A stretch of DNA of 64,000 nucleotides from Planctomycetota bacterium (GTDB taxonomy: Bacteria; Planctomycetota; UBA1135; UBA2386): contig JACKIB010000014.1 in the NCBI GenBank assembly GCA_020638695.1, forward strand, positions 1 to 64,000, given 5' to 3'. The notes under the pieces were generated by a model. It saw only the letters and a list, made by a program, of their open reading frames with translations, searched no databases and was not told the DNA's origin. Position numbers and translations under genes: made by a program. This document shows, in pieces, positions 8,323 to 20,200 of this stretch; within the stretch, counting starts at the first letter, position 1, and every line of letters begins with the position of its first letter.

Positions 8323-11300
8323 AGCACACCCGACCCGAATCTCCCCCATCCGTCGGGCCGGTCGCCATCATCGGCATCGGCTGCATGTTCCCGCAGGCGA
8401 ACGACCTCGCGGCGTTCTGGCGCAACCTGCGCGACGGCGTGGACGCGATCCGCGAGCTGCCACCGACCCACTGGTCGGCGACCGATTGGTACGACGGCGA
8501 CCCCGCTGCCCCGGACCGCACCTACGGGCGCCGCGGCGGGTTCCTCGAGCAGATCGAATTCGACCCGATGGAGTTCGGCATCGCGCCGCGCGACGTCGAG
8601 GCGACCGACACGGCGCAGTTGCTCGGTTTGCGGGTCGCCAAGCGCGCGCTCGAGGACGCGGGCTACCCGAGCGATCGCGACGGCTTCGACCGGGAACGGG
8701 TCAGTGTGGTGCTGGGAGTCACCGGCACCTTGGAGTTGGTGATTCCGCTGGGGGCGCGGCTCGGCCACCCGATCTGGCGGCGCGCGCTGCGGGACGCCGG
8801 AGTCGCCGATCCGGTCGCCGACGACGTGGTGGCGCGGATCGCCGACAGCTACGTCGGCTGGCAGGAGAACTCGTTCCCCGGACTGCTCGGCAACGTGGTC
8901 GCCGGTCGCATCGCCAACCGCCTCGACCTGCACGGCACCAACTGCGTGGTCGACGCCGCATGCGCCTCGTCGCTCAGCGCCGTGCACCTCGCGCTGCTCG
9001 AGCTGGCGACCGGCCGCGCCGACATGGTGGTCACCGGCGGCGTGGACACGTTCAACGACGTGTTCATGTACATGTGCTTCAGCAAGACCCCGGCGCTGTC
9101 GCCCACCGGCGATGCCCGGCCGTTCGCCGCCGACGGCGACGGCACGATCCTCGGCGAGGGGCTCGGCATGCTGGTGCTGAAGCGGTTGGCCGATGCCGAA
9201 CGCGATGGCGACCGCATCTACGCGGTGATTCGCGGACTCGGTGCGGCGAGCGATGGCAAGGGTGCCGCGATCTACGCGCCGACCGCCGAGGGCCAGGCAC
9301 GCTGCCTGCGCGATGCGTACCGCCAGGCCGGTGTCGATCCGCGCACGGTGGAACTGCTCGAGGCGCACGGCACCGGCACCAAGGTCGGCGATGCCACCGA
9401 GATCCGCGGGCTCGACGCGGTGTTCGGTGCGGCGCGCCGGGAGGGCGAGGCGCCGTGGTGTGCGCTCGGCTCGGTGAAGTCGATGATCGGCCACACCAAA
9501 GCGGCCGCGGGCGCCGCCGGGTTGATCAAGGCCGCGCTGGCGCTGCACCACCAAGTGCTGCCGCCGACCCTCAAGGTCACCCGCCCCAATCCGGCGCTCG
9601 ACGAGGCCACGCCATTCTACGTCAACACCGAGAAGCGCCCGTGGCTGCCCCACGGCGACCACCCGCGGCGCGCCGCCGTGAGTGCGTTCGGCTTCGGCGG
9701 CAGCAACTTCCACTGCGTGCTGGAGGAGTACGCCGGCGCCGAGCCCGGGATCGATTGGGACGGCGAGGTTCAGGTTTGGCCGCTGGCCGCGCGGGATCGC
9801 GCCGCACTGGGCCGGCGGGTCGGCGAACTCGCCGCTGCCGAGTGGCGCGACTGGGACGCGGTGCGAGCGGCGGCAGGTGCGGCGCGCCGCGACTTCGACG
9901 CGACGGCGCCGGTCCGGCTGGTTGCCGTGATCGAGTGCGACCGCGTCGCCCCGGCTGAACTGTTTCACGCCGCGCTCGGTCTGCTGGAGAAGAACGCCCA
10001 GGCGGCGCAGTGGAGTTCGCCGCTCGGCCTGTGGTTCGGCAGTGGCCAGGCACCCGGCGCGCTCGGGATGGTGTTCCCCGGGCAGGGGAGCCAGTACCCG
10101 GGCATGTTGCGCGACCTGGCGTGCGCGTTCCCCACGGTGCGTGGCGCGTTTGCGGAGAGCGGCGACCGCGCGCTGCTGGACGCGGTCTACCCGCAGCCGG
10201 CGTTCGACGAAGCGGCGCAACAGCGACAACGCGACCAGCTGCGACGCACCGATGTCGCGCAGCCGGCGATCGGTGCGGTGAGCCTGGGTGCGCTCGACGT
10301 TCTGGCGCACTTCGGCGTGCGCCCCGCGGCGGCGACCGGCCACAGCTTCGGCGAGCTCACCGCATTGTGTGCGGCCGGGCGGCTGACCCGCCGCGCGCTG
10401 CACCGACTGGCCCGCACGCGCGGTGCGCTGATGGCCGAGGGCGATGGCGACCGCGGTGGGATGCTGGCGGTGTTCGCCGCGCGCGAAGCGGTCGAAGCGC
10501 TGCTGGCCGAACACGAGTTGCCTTTGCTGGTCGCCAACCGCAATGCACCGCGCCAAGTGGTCGTGTCGGGCCCGAGCGAGGCGATCGCCGAGGCCCGTCG
10601 GTTGTGTGAGGAGCGGCGCCTGCGCTGTCGGGTGCTCGAAGTTGCCGCCGCGTTCCACAGCCCCAGCGTCGCGGCCGCAACCGAGCCGTTCGGCGAAGCG
10701 CTGCGCGAGGTGGCGATCGCCGCTGGCACGATGCCGGTGTTCGCCAACACGACCGGCGCGGAGTACCCCGCGGACGCGGGGGCCGCGCGCGCCCTGCTCG
10801 CCGGACAACTCGCTGCGCCGGTCGAGTTCCAGCGTTGCATCGAAGCGATGCTGGCCGCGGGGGTCGCGACCTTTGTCGAGGTCGGCCCAGGCGCGGTGCT
10901 GACCGGGTTGGTCGACGAGATCCGCGACGGCCGGCCGGACGTCGTCGCGGTGGCGCTCGACGCGTCGCGCGGCCGCGGCCGCAGCGATCTGGCGCGGTTG
11001 CTCGCGTGCCTCGCGGCGCGCGGCCACGCGGTCGAACTCGCCCGCTGGGATCCCGAGTTCGCGGCGCAGCACAGTGCGCGCACCGCAGCGCGCCGCCCGG
11101 CGTTCTCGGTACCGCTCAACGGTGCGAACTACCGAACCCCCCGTCCGCCGCGGCCCCCGGTGCCGCGCCGACCCGAGCCCGTCCACGATCCACTGCCGAC
11201 CACGGCGCCCCCCTCCGTGCCCGAGCCCCAACAGACCCCCACCCACGATCCCACGGTCCTCGGCGAAGTGCTGCGCGCTCACCAGCAGAGCCTGTTGGCG

Positions 11301-14264
11301 CTCGTGCAGCTCCAGCAACAGACCGCCCAATTGCACCAGCGGTTCCTCGACGGACAGGCCCAGGCGACCCGTGCGCTCGAACAGTTGGTCGCGGCGCAGC
11401 CGCTGGCGTTCGGGATGCCCGCGGCCGGCTCCCCGCTAGCGGGCGACTGGACCGCGCCGCAGGTCGTCGTCCCGGAACCGGCTCCGGCTCCGCTCCCGGT
11501 GCACGCTGTCGCAGTCCCCACTCCTGCGCCGGCCGAAGCAGAACCGCCGGTCAAGCTGCCGAGCGCGAACGTGGCGCCAGCTCCGTCGAGTGCGGTGACC
11601 GAGGTGCTGCTCGCGGTGGTCGCGGAGAAGACCGGCTACCCGGCCGAGATGCTGGAGTTGTCGATGGGACTCGACGCCGACCTGGGGATCGACTCGATCA
11701 AGCGGGTCGAGATCCTGGCGGCGCTGCAGGAACGCCTGCCCGATGCTCCGGTGGTCAAGCCGGAGCACCTCGGCGAGCTGCACACGCTGGCCGACATCGT
11801 CGCGTTCCTCGGTGCGCCGCGCAGCGCCGCGGCTCCGGCGGCCCGAACGCCTGAGCCGTCGAGCCCGCCGCCGGCCGCGGTGATGCGCTATGTGGTCGTT
11901 CCGCGGCCGGTGCCGTCGCCGCAGGACGCGGCGAACCCGTTTCCGCCGGACGCCCTGCTGTGGGTCACGCGCACCGCTGACCCGCTGTCCGCCAGCCTGG
12001 TCGAACGCCTGCGCGAGCTCGGCATCAAGGCGTCGGAGGTCGAGCGAACCACCACCGCCACTCCGCCCGCCGATCTCGCGGGCTTGGTGGTGGTCGCGCC
12101 GCTGGAAGACCAACCCCAGCTGCTGCACGAGGCGTTCGCGTTGGTGCGGCACGTCGGCCCGCGGCTGCGGGAGCGCGCGGAACACCAGCCGGCGTTGCTG
12201 GCCACCATCGCGCGACTGGACGGGAGCTTTGGCTTCGGCGAGTTGGCGGTGGATGCGGTCGGTTCCGGCGGGCTCGCCGGATTGACCAAGACCGTCGCGC
12301 ACGAGTGGCCGCAGGTGCGTGCAGTGGCGCTCGACCTCGACGCGAGCGAGACCGATGCCAACTGGGCCGCTGCCCGATTGGTCCCGCGCCTGCTCGGCGA
12401 CACCGTCGGCGAGGTCGGCATCCGGCGTGCGGGAAGCTGTGCGCTCGAGCTGGTCGCCGAAGCTTCCCCGGAACCCGGTGAGCCGGTGTTCCGCGACCCG
12501 GACCTGCTGCTGGTCACCGGCGGTGCGCGGGGCGTCACTGCCGAAGTGGCGATTGCGCTGGCAACCGCCGGTGCACCCCGGTTGTTGCTCCTCGGCCGCG
12601 CGGCGCTGCCGGATCCCGAGCCGGAATGGCTGCGCGGATTGACCCGAGAGGCCGACGTCCGCCAGGCGCTGCTCGCTCACGCCGGTCGCAAGCTGTCGCC
12701 GCGCGAACTGGCGGAGGCGTTCGCCGGCGTGTGCCGCGACCGCGAGATGCTGCGCAACATCGCTCGGATGGAGGCCGCTGGGTCGCGGGTCGTCTACCGC
12801 GCCGTCGACGTGCGCGACCGCGCGGCGCTGCGCACCTGCCTGACCGAAGTGGCCGACAAGCTCGGACCGATCACCGGCGTGATCCACGGCGCCGGGGTGT
12901 TGGCCGACAGCTACATCACGGACAAGACCGACGCCGAGTTCGCGCGGGTTCTGGCGACCAAGGTCGACGGGTTCCGGGCGTTGCTCGATCTGCTCGCGGA
13001 TCAGCCGCTGCGCGCCGTGGTCGCGTTCTCGTCGTCGACTGCGCGCTTCGGCCGCACCGGTCAAGCGGACTACGCAGTGGCCAACGAGGTGCTGAACAAG
13101 CTCTGCCAGCGGGAACGCGTGCGCCGACCGGATACCCGGGTTCTCTCGGTCAACTGGGGCCCGTGGGACGGCGGGATGGTGACCCCGGCACTGCGCGAAG
13201 TGTTCGCCGGCGAAGGCGTCTCGGTGATCGACCTCGACGCCGGGGCGCGCTATCTGCTCGGCGAGCTGGGCGACCGCGGTGGTCCGGTCGAGGTCGTGGT
13301 GCTGGGTGCTGGCTCGGCGCTCCCCGACGCCGGGGTCGATCGCGAGCCGACGGTCCTCGTGCCGAACGCCCCGGTGCTCGCCGCACTGCCCGAGCTACCC
13401 GTGGTGGTCAGCCGACCGCTGACGCTCGCGGGGCACGACTACCTGGCGGCACACGTGATCGATGGTCGCGCGGTGCTGCCGGTGGCGATGATGGTCGAGC
13501 TGCTCGGCCATGCGGCGCTGCACGGTAACCCGGGGCTGCGCTTCCGCGGTATCGACGGCTTGCAGGTGTTCCGCGGCCTCCGGCTCGGCGCCGGCGAACG
13601 CGTCGAGCTGCGGGTCGGCGCCGGCCGTGCGGTGCGCGAACGCGACACCTTCGTGGTCGAGACCGAGCTCGGGTCGGTCGATGGCGCGGGAACCCGCGCG
13701 CTGCACGCCCGCGCCCGGGTCGTGCTCGCCGCCACCCTCACCGCGGCACCGGCCGCCGCACCCGCGCCGGAGCTGCCGCCGTACCCCTTGGCGATCGAGC
13801 GGCTGTATCGCGAGCAGCTGTTCCACGGGCCCTTGCTGCACTGCATCCAGAGCATCGACGGTTGCGACGACAGCGGCATCGTCGGCGCGGTGCGGCCGGC
13901 GACCGACCCGGGCGAGTGGCTCGAGCAACCGCTCCGCCGCCGCTGGATCGCGGAGCCGGGGCTGCTCGATGGCGCGTTCCAATTGATGATCGCGTGGTCG
14001 TTCCAGCGCACTGGGCAGGGTTCCCTGCCGACTGCGATGGGGTCGTACCGACAGTTCGTCGAGCGCTTCCCCAGTGCGCCGGTGCGCGTCGAGGCGCGCG
14101 TTTCGGTGTGCGACACCAACCGGGCGGTCGCCGATCTGGATTGGCTCGGCGCCGGCGGCGAGGTGCTGGCACGGTTGAGCGGTTATGAATGCGTGGTCGA
14201 CGGCTCGCTGGCGGCGGCATTCCGCCGCAACGAACTCGACACTCGGACCGCCGCGCGGAGATGA
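8319..14264 (+). CDS. pfaA: PfaA-type polyunsaturated acyl synthase: KS-AT-ACP-KR-DH
   Basis: Multidomain iterative polyketide/fatty acid synthase, 1981 residues. It has a ketosynthase (about 10-470: Cys215 in DAACASS, His350 in EAHGTGT, His392 in GHTKAAAG). The malonyl-CoA acyltransferase (about 585-880) has Ser676 in GHSFGE. A Pro/Gln-rich linker is followed by one acyl carrier domain (Ser1126 in LGIDSIKRVE), a ketoreductase (about 1390-1640: VTGGARGVTAEVA, Tyr1585) and a C-terminal PKS-type double-hotdog dehydratase (His1712 in HVIDGRAVLP and the LLDGAFQ Asp motif). Marine EPA/DHA synthases carry four to nine tandem ACPs, so a single ACP is unusual. The GTG start overlaps pfaD by 4 bases, and the end overlaps the next gene by 4 bases (ATGA). 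The ACP needs 4'-phosphopantetheine, probably from the transferase at 34531. Confidence 0.92.
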   Translation: MKHTRPESPPSVGPVAIIGIGCMFPQANDLAAFWRNLRDGVDAIRELPPTHWSATDWYDGDPAAPDRTYGRRGGFLEQIEFDPMEFGIAPRDVEATDTAQLLGLRVAKRALEDAGYPSDRDGFDRERVSVVLGVTGTLELVIPLGARLGHPIWRRALRDAGVADPVADDVVARIADSYVGWQENSFPGLLGNVVAGRIANRLDLHGTNCVVDAACASSLSAVHLALLELATGRADMVVTGGVDTFNDVFMYMCFSKTPALSPTGDARPFAADGDGTILGEGLGMLVLKRLADAERDGDRIYAVIRGLGAASDGKGAAIYAPTAEGQARCLRDAYRQAGVDPRTVELLEAHGTGTKVGDATEIRGLDAVFGAARREGEAPWCALGSVKSMIGHTKAAAGAAGLIKAALALHHQVLPPTLKVTRPNPALDEATPFYVNTEKRPWLPHGDHPRRAAVSAFGFGGSNFHCVLEEYAGAEPGIDWDGEVQVWPLAARDRAALGRRVGELAAAEWRDWDAVRAAAGAARRDFDATAPVRLVAVIECDRVAPAELFHAALGLLEKNAQAAQWSSPLGLWFGSGQAPGALGMVFPGQGSQYPGMLRDLACAFPTVRGAFAESGDRALLDAVYPQPAFDEAAQQRQRDQLRRTDVAQPAIGAVSLGALDVLAHFGVRPAAATGHSFGELTALCAAGRLTRRALHRLARTRGALMAEGDGDRGGMLAVFAAREAVEALLAEHELPLLVANRNAPRQVVVSGPSEAIAEARRLCEERRLRCRVLEVAAAFHSPSVAAATEPFGEALREVAIAAGTMPVFANTTGAEYPADAGAARALLAGQLAAPVEFQRCIEAMLAAGVATFVEVGPGAVLTGLVDEIRDGRPDVVAVALDASRGRGRSDLARLLACLAARGHAVELARWDPEFAAQHSARTAARRPAFSVPLNGANYRTPRPPRPPVPRRPEPVHDPLPTTAPPSVPEPQQTPTHDPTVLGEVLRAHQQSLLALVQLQQQTAQLHQRFLDGQAQATRALEQLVAAQPLAFGMPAAGSPLAGDWTAPQVVVPEPAPAPLPVHAVAVPTPAPAEAEPPVKLPSANVAPAPSSAVTEVLLAVVAEKTGYPAEMLELSMGLDADLGIDSIKRVEILAALQERLPDAPVVKPEHLGELHTLADIVAFLGAPRSAAAPAARTPEPSSPPPAAVMRYVVVPRPVPSPQDAANPFPPDALLWVTRTADPLSASLVERLRELGIKASEVERTTTATPPADLAGLVVVAPLEDQPQLLHEAFALVRHVGPRLRERAEHQPALLATIARLDGSFGFGELAVDAVGSGGLAGLTKTVAHEWPQVRAVALDLDASETDANWAAARLVPRLLGDTVGEVGIRRAGSCALELVAEASPEPGEPVFRDPDLLLVTGGARGVTAEVAIALATAGAPRLLLLGRAALPDPEPEWLRGLTREADVRQALLAHAGRKLSPRELAEAFAGVCRDREMLRNIARMEAAGSRVVYRAVDVRDRAALRTCLTEVADKLGPITGVIHGAGVLADSYITDKTDAEFARVLATKVDGFRALLDLLADQPLRAVVAFSSSTARFGRTGQADYAVANEVLNKLCQRERVRRPDTRVLSVNWGPWDGGMVTPALREVFAGEGVSVIDLDAGARYLLGELGDRGGPVEVVVLGAGSALPDAGVDREPTVLVPNAPVLAALPELPVVVSRPLTLAGHDYLAAHVIDGRAVLPVAMMVELLGHAALHGNPGLRFRGIDGLQVFRGLRLGAGERVELRVGAGRAVRERDTFVVETELGSVDGAGTRALHARARVVLAATLTAAPAAAPAPELPPYPLAIERLYREQLFHGPLLHCIQSIDGCDDSGIVGAVRPATDPGEWLEQPLRRRWIAEPGLLDGAFQLMIAWSFQRTGQGSLPTAMGSYRQFVERFPSAPVRVEARVSVCDTNRAVADLDWLGAGGEVLARLSGYECVVDGSLAAAFRRNELDTRTAARR

Positions 14265-17200
14265 ACGAGCGCCCGGCGGTGGCGATCGTCGGCCTCGGCG
14301 CGGTGTTGCCGGGCGCGGCCGACCTCGAGGCGTTCTGGACGACGGTCCGGAAAGGCATCGACTGCGCGAGCGAGCCGCCGCGCGGTCGCTGGGTGTTGCC
14401 ACCCGAGCTGGCGTTCGCGGCAGGCGGCGTGCAGCCCGATCGCGTGTATGCGACCCGCGGCTGTTTCGTCCGCGAGTTCGACCTCGACCTCGACGGGCTC
14501 GCGATCGAGCGGTCGCGTGCCACCGCCTTCGACACGATGGTGCAGTTCGCGCTGCACGCCGGTGGCCAAGCCTGGCGCAGTGCGCGCACCGCGGGAATCG
14601 ATCGGTCGCGGGTCGGTGTGGTGCTCGGCAACATCGCGCTGCCGACCGAGAGCACCTCGCGGATGGCCGACTGGATGCTCGGCCGCGGCTACACCCAGGC
14701 GCTGTTCGACGCCGCAGGGATCGCAGCGCCCAGCGACTCGCGCACACCGGTACGTGACCTGGATCGCTACGTCACCGCACTTCCCGCCGGCGTGCTGGCC
14801 CGAGCGCTGGGTCTCGGCGGCGGCCACTCGACACTCGATGCGGCGTGCGCCTCGTCGTTGTTCGCGATCGCGCGTGCAGTCGCTGAGCTCCAGGCCGGGC
14901 GGGCCGACGCCATGCTGGCCGGCGGGTTGTCGCGGCCCGATTGCCTCTACACCCAGATGGGCTTCGCCCAGCTGCACGCGCTGTCGAAGCGCGGCCGCTG
15001 CGCGCCGTTCGACACCATGGGCGACGGGCTGGTGGTCGGCGAGGGCGCAGGCATCGTGTTGCTCAAGCGTCTCGACGATGCGCTGGCGGCCGGTGATGCG
15101 ATCCACGCCGTGGTGCGAGCCACCGGGTTGTCGAACGATGTCGACGGCAGCCTGCTGGCGCCGAGCCAGGAAGGTCAGCTGCGGGCGATGCGCTCCGCGT
15201 ATGCAGAAGCCGGTTGGGATCCGGCGAGCGTCGATCTGATCGAGTGCCACGCCACCGGCACTCAGGTCGGCGACGGGATCGAACTGCGCAGCCTGCGCGC
15301 GCTGTGGGCGGACGCGGAGTTCGCTCCCGGGCAGTGCACGATCGGCTCGGTGAAGTCCAACGTCGGTCACCTGCTCACCGGCGCCGGCGCGGCCGGGCTG
15401 CTGAAGGTCCTGCTGGCGATGCGTCACGGGGTGCTGCCGCCGACCGCGAACTTCCGGACACCGGCGCCGGGCCTCGACCTCGCGCGCACACCGTTCGTGG
15501 TGCGCAGCGCAGCCGCGCCCTGGCCGCGGCGCGCCGCGGATGTGCCGCGCCGCGCGGCGGTCAGCGGCTTCGGGTTCGGTGGCACCAACGCTCACCTGTT
15601 GGTCGAAGAGTGGCTCGAGGGAGTCCCGCCGAACAGGCAGTCCGCGCGCGGCAACGCCGCTCGTCGGCTCGTCCGCGATCCGGCGCGCGCCGAACATCGG
15701 ACCCCACCGCCAGCACCGCGGGAACCGGCGGCGATCGTCGGCATGGCGGTGCACTGTGGTCCGTGGGCCGACCTGCGCGCCTTCCGCAAGCGGGTGCTCG
15801 GCGGCGCGGATGCGTTCCAGCCGGCTCGCAAGCGACGATTCGCCGGCTTCGACGACGCCCCGACCGGGTTCTTCGTCGAGGAGTTGCGTATCCCGCGCGG
15901 CCGCTACCGCATTCCGCCCAACGAGCTGGCGGAGACTCTTCCCCAGCAACTCCTGATGCTCGAGGTCGCGCAGCAGGCGTTGGCCGACGTCGAGGGGAAG
16001 GCGCTCGATCCGTTGCGCACGGGGGTGTTCCTCGGAATCGGTCTCGACCTGTCCACCACCGATGCGTCGCTGCGTTGGTCGCTGCGCAGCCGTGCGCAAC
16101 CGTACGCCGCAGCCCTGGGTCTGCCGACCGAGGGGCCGGAGTTCGACGCCTGGGTACGCGCGCTGTGCGACGGCATCGCGCCGCCGCTCAACGCCAACCG
16201 CGTGATCGGCAGCCTCGGCGGGATCGTCGCCAGCCGCGTCGCGCGCGAACTCGGCCTCGGCGGACCCAGCTTCGTGGTCGCCGCCGAGGAGGCCTCCGGA
16301 CTCGCGGCGCTGGAGGCGGCACTGCGCGCCCTGCAGCGCGGCGAGATCGACCAGGCACTGGTCGGCGCGGTGGACCTCGCGGGCGAGGTGCGAGCGGTGC
16401 TCGCGACCGACGCGGACCGCCCGTTCAGCCGGAGCGGTGCGGCGCGACCGTTCGACGCCACCGCGGACGGCACCTTGCCGAGTGACGCGGCAGCGTGCCT
16501 GGTGCTGCGGCGGAGTGCGGACGCGCGAAGCTCCGGTGATCGGGTGTACGCCAGGGTTCTGGGCGCGGGTGCAGCGACCGGCGGCGGCGCATGCGACCTC
16601 GTGCCGACGCCGGAAGCGTACCGGCGCGCGCTCGACGCGGCGCTCGCCGACGCCGATTGCACCGCGGAGTCCGTCGACTACGTCGAAGCACATGGCAGCG
16701 GTACACCGCGCGAAGATCTGGTCGAGGCCCGGGCTCTGCGGTCCGCGTTCCCGGGAGCGCTGGTCGGCAGCGCCAAGGCGGAGGTCGGTCACGCCGGCGC
16801 CGCGGCCGCCCTACTGTCGCTGGTGAAGGCCGGCCTGGCACTCCACCACCGGATCCTGCCGGGGCTGCGCCCGACCACCGAGCCGCGCGCCGCTGCCGCA
16901 GGACTGCGCCTCGCCGACGCGCCGCGGTACTGGCTGAAGGACCGCGCTGCCACCGCGCCGCGCGCGGTGGTCGGCGGGATGTCGGTGTCGGGAGCGTGTG
17001 CCCACGCAGTGCTCGAAGCGGGCGACCGCAGCACCGAGTCCCAGCCGCTGGGCGCACCGCGCGAAGCCCTGTTCGCGGTCGAAGCGGACGACCCCGCCGG
17101 CCTGCGCCGCGGACTCGCTGAGCTGCGCGAAGTCGCCACCCAGGCACCCGGTCTACACGCTGCAGCGTGGCAGTGGTGGCAGGCGCACGGTGCGCGGCCC

Positions 17201-20200
17201 GACGCCGCGCGCGCGGTGGCGCTGGTCGCCGACACGCTGCCCCGTTTGCGCGAGCTGATCGATGCCGCGGAGACACGTCTCGTGTCCGCCGGCGTGGCCG
17301 ACGAAGCGGTGGTGCCGCGCACCCAGCGCTTGTTCTCCAGTGAGGCGCCGCTCGGCCGGTCGGGCGAGGTGGCGTTCGTCTACCCCGGCTCCGGGGCGCA
17401 CTTCCCCGGGATGGGGCGTGACCTCGCGGTCGCGTGGCCCGAGGTGCTCCGGGCACAGGAGCAGCGGACCGACGGGTTGGCTTCGCAGCTGCTGCCGGAA
17501 CGGGTCTGGAGGACACGCGACGGCGCCCAGGAGTGCAGCGGTTCACCGATCCCGTGCTCCACGCCGGAGTCGTGTGGTTCCCACGCCTCCGGGCATCCGA
17601 CGCCGGCGGACTTGATCCTCGCGCAGGTTGCCCTCGGTTCCCTGGTCACCGACGTGGTGCGGCAGTTCGGCGTGCGGCCCGCAGCATCGATCGGCTACTC
17701 GCTGGGCGAAACGGCGGGGATGTTCGCACTCGGTGCCTGGGGCGACCGCGACGAAATGTTGCGCCGGGTCCGCCACAGTACGCTGTTCACCGAGCAACTC
17801 GCCGGCCCGTGCCACGCCGCGCGAAGAGCCTTCGACCTGCGCGACGACCAGACGGTCGATTGGGTCCTCGGCGTGATCGATCGGCCGGCCGAAGAAGTGC
17901 GGGCGGCGATCGACGGGCGATCGCGTGTCTACCTGCTCTTGGTGAACACCCACGACGAGTGCGTGATCGGCGGCCAGCGGTGCGATGTCGACGCGGCGGT
18001 TCGTGCGCTCGGGGCCAGTTGGCACCCGCTGCACGGCGTCACCACGGTGCACTGCGCCGTCGCCGAGTCGGTGGCGGAGGAGTACCGCGCGTTGCACGTG
18101 CTGCCGACCACTCCACCAAACGGGGTGCGCTTCTACAGCGCCGCCGCGGCGCGCGCCGTTCCGCTCGACAGCGAGGCGGCAGCCGACTCGATCCTGGCCC
18201 AGGCGCTGCACGGCCACGATTTCCCGCGGTTGATCGAGCAGGCGTACGCCGACGGGGTGCGGGTCTTCTTGGAGATGGGGCCGGGCAGCACGTGTTCGCG
18301 GATGATCCGCAAGATCCTGGCGGGCCGGCCGTTCGTCGCACGCAGCGCATGTGCACCGGGCATCGACGGGCCGGGAGCGGTGTTGCGGGCATTGGCGTCG
18401 TTGGTCAGCGAGCGAGTCCCGGTCGACCTGGCGCCGCTCTACTGCGCCCCGGATGCACCGCCGCAAGCGCCGGAAGCCGGCGCGATCGTGGTGCCGGTCG
18501 GTCGGGATCGCGCCGTACCGCCCGTTCCCCCACCTCGGGATAGTGCCCCCGCCGTGGTCGCTCCGGCCCGAGTAGCGGTGCAGGAACCCGCCGCAACGAG
18601 CCCGTCGCCTGCGCTCGCCAACCCGGTCGCGGTGCCCGCCATCGAGCCGCGCCAACCCGTGCTCGCGCCTGTATCGCACCCGCTGGTGGCTGCGGCGGCG
18701 GCGACGGCGGCGGCGCACGACGCCTTCCTTTTGGTCGCGCAGAGGGCCAGCGCCTTGGCCCATGCTCACGCCATGGCCCCGCTGCGGCTGGCCGCGCGGC
18801 TGCGCGGCGCGGTCCTCCCGGAGACTCCGCAACCCGATGCGGCGATCGGTTCGATGAGCGCACCGGCGGCTTCCCCACGCGTTCCGCAGCCGCGCGCGCC
18901 GGGGTCCACATCGCCCCGCACCGACGCGACTCCCTCCGCGCCGCGCTTCGACCGGGCGCAGTGCTTGCAGTTGGCGATCGGTTCGTTGGCCGAAGTGCTC
19001 GGGCCGGAGTTCGCGGAGGTGGACGAGTTCCCCACCCGAGTGCGGCTGCCCGACGAGCCGCTGATGCTGGTCGATCGGATCGTGACCGTGGAGGGCGAAC
19101 CCCGGTCGATGGGCAGCGGGCGGGTGGTCACCGAGCACGATGTGCGCCCGGACGCGTGGTACCTCGATCAGCAGCGCATTCCGACCTGCATCGCGGTCGA
19201 GGCCGGACAAGCGGACCTGTTCCTGTCGGGCTACCTCGGCATCGACTTCATCACCCGCGGCCGCGCGGTCTACCGGCTGCTCGACGCGGTGGTCACCTTC
19301 CACGCCCCGCTGCCCGGTCCGGGGGCGACGATCCGCTACGACATCCGCATCCTCGGGTTCTTCCGGCAGGGCGACACCTGGCTGTTCCGCTTCGCGTTCG
19401 AAGCGACCTGCGGCGGCGCGCCGCTGCTCAGCATGCGCGACGGTTGCGCCGGGTTCTTCAGCGAAGCCGAACTCGCCGCCGGCCGGGGCATCGTCACCAG
19501 CCGCCTGGAGGAAGCGGCACGGCGCGGCCGATTGGCCGACGACTGGCGTCCGCTGGCACCGATGGCGCGCGGTGCGCTGGACCGCGCGCAGGTCGACGCG
19601 CTGCGTCGTGGTGACCTCACCGCGGCGTTCGGGCCCGCGTTCACCGGGCTGCCGGTGCGCCGACCCGCCACCTTGCCGAGTGGACGCATGGAGCTGGTGC
19701 ACCGCGTGGTCGACCTCGATCCGCGCGGTGGCCGCTACGGGTTGGGCGGTATCACCGCCGAGGCCGACATCCATCCCGACGACTGGTTCCTGACGTGCCA
19801 CTTCGTCGACGACCAGGTGATGCCGGGCACGCTGATGTACGAGTGCTGCCTGCACACGCTGCGCATCTTCCTGTTGCGGCTCGGGTGGGTCGCCGAGCAG
19901 GGCGCGGTGGCGTACGAACCGGTTCCCGGGGTGGCGAGTCGGCTGAAGTGCCGCGGTCAGGTGCTTGCGAGCACCCGCGTGGTGACCTACGAGGTATCGG
20001 TGAAGGAACTCGGCTACGGACCGGAGCCGTTCGCGATCGTCGACGCGTTGATGTACGCCGATGGCAAGCCGATCGTCGAGATCGGTGCGATGTCGGTGCG
20101 GCTCGCCGGAGTGACCCGCGAGGAAGTCGAGGCGCTGTGGCAGCACTCCGCGACCGAGATGGTCGCCGGACAGCGCGGCAACTCACGTCCCGATCGAGCC

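Noticed and set aside
8148..11336. A 1062-codon minus-strand open frame antisense to pfaA and pfaD, and similar long antisense frames across the pfa genes
   Set aside because: High G+C leaves long stop-free antisense frames. The translation is Arg/Gln/His-rich with no domain, whereas the plus strand encodes complete, motif-rich synthase domains.
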